A DNA stretch of 9,479 bases from Anaerolineales bacterium UBA2232 (GTDB taxonomy: Bacteria > Chloroflexota > Anaerolineae > UBA2200): the NCBI GenBank assembly GCA_002348045.1, contig DDYO01000234.1:252-9730 (forward strand). Direction: 5' to 3'. Within the stretch, counting starts at the first letter, position 1; each line of letters opens with the position of its first letter. The notes under the pieces were generated by a model. That model saw only the letters and a program-made list of their open reading frames with translations. It made no database searches and was not told the DNA's origin. Made by a program: the position numbers and the translations under genes. This document shows positions 6,724-9,479 of this stretch, one piece after another.

Positions 6724-7176
6724 GTGACGGACGAGGCCATGTGCGGTTTTGTACGTATCACGCCGCAAGTCCAAATCAACCTGGACGAGTTGCGCTTTCG
6801 GTACTCTCGCAGCAGCGGGCCAGGCGGACAGAACGTAAACCGAAGGGAAACACAGGTAGAGCTGACGTTTGACTTGATGAACTCCGCTAGCCTCACACCG
6901 GACCAGCGACAGCTCCTCATGGATCGCCTGAGTGCGCACCTTGACAGCCGCGGCACCTTGCACATCGTTGCCAACAGCCAGCGAAGCCAACTCATGAACC
7001 GTCGCGAAGCCGTTCAGCGCTTTGAGAGTCTATTGCGTGAGGGCCTCAAGCCCACCCCTCGCCGCCTCGACACTCAGCCGTCAAGAAAGGCACGCTTGCG
7101 TCGCCTGTCCGGCAAACGTCGTCGTAGCGAAATCAAGAGACAGCGGCAGAGCCCACGGATAGCGGAACACGAGTAG
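6724..7176 (+). CDS. arfB: Alternative ribosome-rescue factor ArfB (YaeJ/ICT1-type peptidyl-tRNA hydrolase)
   Basis: ArfB enters ribosomes stalled on mRNAs without a stop codon, places its basic tail in the empty mRNA channel and hydrolyses the peptidyl-tRNA through a GGQ loop. The 150 aa are close to the 140 of E. coli ArfB. The catalytic domain has RSSGPGGQNVNRRETQVEL, with GGQ at 34-36, and lacks any codon-recognition domain, which separates it from RF1/RF2. The C-terminal tail from about residue 107 (LKPTPRRLDTQPSRKARLRR and on) is rich in Arg and Lys and matches the KPxxRRxTxPSRxAxxRRLxxKxxRSxxK pattern that binds the mRNA channel. The start is GTG at 6724, with GAGG 6 bases upstream, 34 bases after queA, so co-transcription with queA is likely. 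It is the second GGQ protein in the window after RF1. Confidence 0.93.
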   Translation: MTDEAMCGFVRITPQVQINLDELRFRYSRSSGPGGQNVNRRETQVELTFDLMNSASLTPDQRQLLMDRLSAHLDSRGTLHIVANSQRSQLMNRREAVQRFESLLREGLKPTPRRLDTQPSRKARLRRLSGKRRRSEIKRQRQSPRIAEHE

Positions 7177-7189
7177 ATGCTGCTGGCAT

Positions 7190-7218
7190 TTGCGCTTTAT
7201 GCAAAGCTGTGGTACAAT
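7190..7218 (+). promoter_or_regulatory. Extended -10 promoter for the xer-pnp unit
   Basis: The -10 box is TACAAT (7213-7218, 5 of 6) preceded by TGG (7210-7212), an extended -10 element. A weak -35 TTGCGC (7190-7195) sits 17 bases upstream. Initiation near 7225 would give a leader of about 50 bases before the ATG at 7278. Confidence 0.6.
7194..7207. repeat. Small inverted repeat between the -35 and -10 boxes of the xer promoter
   Basis: GCTTT-ATGC-AAAGC has perfect 5-base arms. A second, overlapping pair, TTTGC (7189-7193) and GCAAA (7201-7205), covers the -35 box. The position suits a repressor operator, but arms of this size also occur by chance. No T-run follows, so it is not an arfB terminator. 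Confidence 0.3.
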
Positions 7219-7277
7219 CGGTGCGAGAGAGGTACGGACCGCCAGGCTATGCCCGGCGTTCACCAAAGGAGTGCATC

Positions 7278-8183
7278 ATGCAGAACATGATCGATGACTT
7301 CCTGATGTCGTTGGAAGTTGAAAAGGGCTATTCCGTGAACACCCGCGTGGCTTATAAGAACGATCTAAGCCAGTTTTTGCATTTCCTCAATTCCCAAACC
7401 GAACCTGGCATCAGTGCATGGGGTCAAGTGACGAAGGACATTCTCCTTACCTATATTCTCCACCTAAAGAACGACCGTCAGTACACATCCACCACAGTGG
7501 CCCGCAAGGTCGCGGCCATCAAGTCTTTCTACCACTTTCTCGTGGCAGAAGGCTTCATTCACGATGATCCAACCGCCACCCTTGACTCGCCGAGGGTCAA
7601 AAAGTACCTGCCCCGGGCGATATCACAGGAGGACGTCGAGCGCCTCCTTGAGGCGCCCAGTCGCAAGGAGACGCCTCGGGCATTGCGCGACCGAGCCATC
7701 CTTGAGCTGCTTTACGCTACCGGTATGAGGGTGAGCGAGCTCGTCGCCCTCAATGCCGGCGATGTGGACCTCGCTTCGGCCAGCGTCCGGTGTTTCGGCA
7801 AGGGGGACAAGGAACGCGTCATTCCCGTGTATGAACGGGCGGTCAAGTCCATAGAGAACTACCTCAACAAGGGCCGCAACCATCTGTTGAACCAGGCCGA
7901 CCAGAAGGCTCTGTTCCTGAATCAGCGAGGTGATCGTCTGACCCGTCAGGGCCTGTGGCTGATCGTGAAAGGGTATGTGCGAGACGCGGGCATCAAGGCA
8001 CAGGTCACTCCTCACACCCTCAGGCACTCCTTCGCTACCCATATGCTGCGGGGAGGTGCGGACCTCCGCAACGTGCAGGAACTGCTGGGGCACGCCAACA
8101 TCACAACCACCCAAGTCTATACTCAGGTAAGCAACGAGCGCCTGCGCGAGGTATATGACGAGGCGCATCCCCGCGCCAAGTAA
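7278..8183 (+). CDS. xerD: Tyrosine site-specific recombinase, XerC/XerD type
   Basis: Xer recombinases resolve chromosome dimers at the dif site during segregation. The 301 aa are typical. The N-terminal SAM-like core-binding domain (about 1-95) includes KGYSVNTRVAYKNDLSQF (16-33) and VARKVAAIKSFYHFL (74-88). The catalytic domain keeps the full active-site set: R151 in ATGMRVSEL, K175 in CFGKGDKERVIP, H246 and R249 in TPHTLRHSFATHML, H272 in LLGHANITTT, and nucleophile Y281 in QVYTQVS. The start is ATG at 7278 with AAGGAG at 7266-7271, 6 bases upstream; the upstream in-frame extension has no family resemblance. No dif site, integrase-type DNA-binding arm or mobile genes are near, so a housekeeping Xer is favoured over a phage integrase. 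XerD is preferred over XerC only because B. subtilis xerD neighbours deoB and pnp; some bacteria have one Xer. Confidence 0.88.
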   Translation: MQNMIDDFLMSLEVEKGYSVNTRVAYKNDLSQFLHFLNSQTEPGISAWGQVTKDILLTYILHLKNDRQYTSTTVARKVAAIKSFYHFLVAEGFIHDDPTATLDSPRVKKYLPRAISQEDVERLLEAPSRKETPRALRDRAILELLYATGMRVSELVALNAGDVDLASASVRCFGKGDKERVIPVYERAVKSIENYLNKGRNHLLNQADQKALFLNQRGDRLTRQGLWLIVKGYVRDAGIKAQVTPHTLRHSFATHMLRGGADLRNVQELLGHANITTTQVYTQVSNERLREVYDEAHPRAK

Positions 8184-8194
8184 GAGAGTACAGC

Positions 8195-9034
8195 ATGGCT
8201 TCATCCATAACAATGAACCAGATTCGTGCGGCTGCAGCCGCTATCTCGGCCAGAGCCAAGCAACGTCCGCGCATTGGAATTGTGCTGGGATCAGGCCTCT
8301 CAGGCCTTGCTGACCGGGTAGCGGGAGCCGTTAGCATCCCCTTTGCCGAGATCCCACATTTTGTAAAGTCAACCGTGGTCGGCCATCCTGGTGACCTCGT
8401 CATTGGCACGCTGCGAGAGCGCCCGGTCGTAGTGATGCGGGGACGCGTGCACTTCTACGAAGGATACCCAATACAACAGGTAGCGTTTCCCATCCGCGTC
8501 ATGTGGGCGCTGGGCGTCGAATGCCTCATCCTGACCAATGCGGCAGGAGGCATCAATCCCGGCTTCCGGCCTGGTGACCTCATGTTAATCAAGGACCATA
8601 TCGGGCTTGCCAGCATGGCCGGCCAGAGCCCCCTGCACGGCCCCAATGAAGAGGAGATTGGCCCGCGCTTCCCCGATATGACCCAGGTCTACGACCCCGA
8701 ACTCCGTAAACTCGCCCTCAAAACAGCACAGGACCTCGGCATCCCCCTGGTCCAGGGCGTCTATTTTATGTCATCAGGACCCGCTTACGAGACTCCCGCC
8801 GAGATCCGCTTCCTACATGCCATTGGCGCCGATGCCGTGGGCATGTCGACCGTGCCCGAGGCCACCGTCGCCCGGCATGCCGGTCTGCGTGTGCTGGGGA
8901 TTTCCGGCATCAGCAATGTAGCATCTCTAGAGCCTGGCGAGGGGAAAGTCACCCACGACGAAGTGCTTGCGGCCGGTCAACTGCTTGTGGCCAAGATGTC
9001 CCCCCTCATTGAGGAAATCATCGGCCAGCTATAG
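8195..9034 (+). CDS. punA: Purine nucleoside phosphorylase, class II (trimeric PNP)
   Basis: PNP cleaves inosine, guanosine and their deoxy forms with phosphate, releasing the base and (deoxy)ribose-1-phosphate, the substrate of DeoB. The 279 aa fit the PNP/MTAP class II family. The phosphate site is visible as S33 in IVLGSGLSG, H64 in VVGHPGDL, R84 and H86 in RGRVHFYEGY, and S218 in VGMSTVPE. The base site has the AAGG turn at 116-119, Y198 and E199 in GPAYETPAE, M217, and N241 in SGISNVA. Asparagine at 241 points to 6-oxopurine specificity (Asp would favour adenine-type methylthioadenosine substrates). ATG at 8195 lies 11 bases after the xer stop, with a weak purine-rich site (AAGAGAG), so the two genes probably share a transcript. 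The gene symbol varies among organisms (pnp, punA, pupG, deoD-like). Confidence 0.95.
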   Translation: MASSITMNQIRAAAAAISARAKQRPRIGIVLGSGLSGLADRVAGAVSIPFAEIPHFVKSTVVGHPGDLVIGTLRERPVVVMRGRVHFYEGYPIQQVAFPIRVMWALGVECLILTNAAGGINPGFRPGDLMLIKDHIGLASMAGQSPLHGPNEEEIGPRFPDMTQVYDPELRKLALKTAQDLGIPLVQGVYFMSSGPAYETPAEIRFLHAIGADAVGMSTVPEATVARHAGLRVLGISGISNVASLEPGEGKVTHDEVLAAGQLLVAKMSPLIEEIIGQL

Positions 9035-9137
9035 GACTGCCGACGCGCCAGTGGCCACCCGGGGTGCATCGCACGACCTTTTCCCTGGCGAGCTGCACCA
9101 CACGCGCTCCATGCCGGGATAATGGAAGGCCAAACAG
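9035..9137 (+). other. Gap between pnp and the final gene
   Basis: These 103 bases hold a short GTGC-ATC-GCAC hairpin (9064-9074) followed after four bases by TTTT. This is too weak to call a terminator with confidence. A GATAAT at 9118-9123 lacks a -35 box and lies over the Shine-Dalgarno of the next gene. GGAAGG at 9124-9129, 8 bases from ATG 9138, is a good ribosome site. Confidence 0.3.
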
Positions 9138-9479
9138 ATGAGTCTTGCCACATTGATCGAATGGATCATCAACTATACCCTGTGGCTATTTGCCGCTGGT
9201 CTCGTTCTGGCACTGCTCGGGCTGAGAGAGATCAGTGCGGCCCAAAAGGAGCAAAGCGAGACCATCTTTTCCTTGGAGAAGGAACTGGCGGCTTCTCGCC
9301 ACTTGCGAGGACGTGCGATGATCCTAACCGCTCTGGGCTTTGTGGCCTTGCTCAGTGTGTTCCGGTTTGTTGTCCTACCGTCCCAACCCACCCTCGTAAC
9401 GCCAGAGGCGACCGCCACTCGGCCCGGGATACAGCTTCCCACCTTGCCGGCCACACCAACGCCAACTCGAACTCTGATT
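9138..9479 (+). CDS. Unrecognised two-helix membrane protein with a Pro/Thr-rich tail, runs off the right edge
   Basis: I do not recognise this protein. The visible 114 residues open with ATG at 9138, 8 bases after GGAAGG, and have no stop before the window ends. Residues about 7-28 (WIINYTLWLFAAGLVLALLG) form a first membrane helix. Residues 30-59 are charged and probably helical (K37, E38, E47, K48, E49, R54, R57, R59). Residues about 61-80 (ILTALGFVALLSVFRFVVL) form a second helix. From 81 on, the chain becomes Pro/Thr-rich (PSQPTL, ATATRP, TLPATPTPTRT), like the linkers before extracytoplasmic domains in Chloroflexota proteins. The positive-inside rule puts the basic loop in the cytoplasm and both ends outside. 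A surface or wall-associated domain may follow; its identity cannot be told here. Confidence 0.7.
   Translation, partial: MSLATLIEWIINYTLWLFAAGLVLALLGLREISAAQKEQSETIFSLEKELAASRHLRGRAMILTALGFVALLSVFRFVVLPSQPTLVTPEATATRPGIQLPTLPATPTPTRTLI

Noticed and set aside
7189..7207. Possible dif site for the Xer recombinase
   Set aside because: There is some symmetry, but the 11-6-11 dif layout and the conserved ATAA/TTAT inner arms are missing; dif need not be near xer.
7209..7277. N-terminal extension of the recombinase from 7209
   Set aside because: It would begin inside the -10 region of the promoter and has no family similarity; ATG 7278 has an ideal AAGGAG site.
7278..8183. Recombinase as evidence of an integrated mobile element
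   Set aside because: Length, motifs and housekeeping neighbours fit chromosomal Xer; no att repeats, tRNA gene or phage genes are visible.
9064..9082. GTGC-ATC-GCAC hairpin then TTTT as a pnp terminator
   Set aside because: Only four pairs with a three-base loop and a four-base gap to a short T-run; too weak to support.
9118..9123. GATAAT as a -10 box for the last gene
   Set aside because: No -35 box at suitable spacing, and initiation would fall after the gene's own ribosome binding site.

Overview
The window reads as ordinary chromosomal housekeeping DNA from a GC-rich bacterium. No mobile element, CRISPR array, phage gene, rRNA or tRNA is visible. The lineage is probably Chloroflexota (Anaerolineae-like). 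This is an inference from protein style: a Pro/Thr-rich extracytoplasmic tail (TPTPTRT) on the last protein, an NLPY catalytic motif in PrmC, many GTG/TTG starts, and a xer/deoB/pnp neighbourhood. No ribosomal RNA is present to confirm it.

Two divergent gene arms leave a 147-base promoter region at about 3200-3346. The left arm (minus strand, 3199 down past base 1) is a tight four-gene run: prfA (release factor 1), prmC (the methyltransferase that modifies the RF1 GGQ glutamine), a Cof-type HAD phosphatase, and a Sua5/YrdC threonylcarbamoyl-AMP synthase cut by the window edge. Spacings of 7 and 21 bases and an 8-base overlap (ATGCGTGA) point to one coupled transcript. It has a good promoter (TTGCCC-18-TATAAT) and a leader that can fold into two mutually exclusive hairpins, one of which takes in the prfA Shine-Dalgarno sequence.

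The right arm (plus strand, 3347 to the end) carries a DUF89 metal-dependent phosphatase, deoB (phosphopentomutase), queA (queuosine biosynthesis) and arfB (ribosome rescue). These are followed by a xerC/D-type tyrosine recombinase with its own promoter, a class II purine nucleoside phosphorylase, and the start of an unrecognised two-helix membrane protein cut by the right edge.

The genes serve two themes. Translation quality is served by RF1, PrmC, Sua5 (t6A), QueA (Q) and ArfB. Nucleoside salvage is served by PNP, which makes (deoxy)ribose-1-phosphate, and DeoB, which makes (deoxy)ribose-5-phosphate, with DUF89 as a possible sugar-phosphate housekeeping phosphatase. In Bacillus subtilis the genes xerD(ripX), deoB(drm) and pnp(pupG) are adjacent. 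Here the trio is present but queA and arfB sit inside it.

I do not see a wholly new system. The points most worth a second look are the prfA leader, the possibly leaderless DUF89 start, the chain of tiny overlapping ORFs leading into deoB, and the truncated membrane protein.
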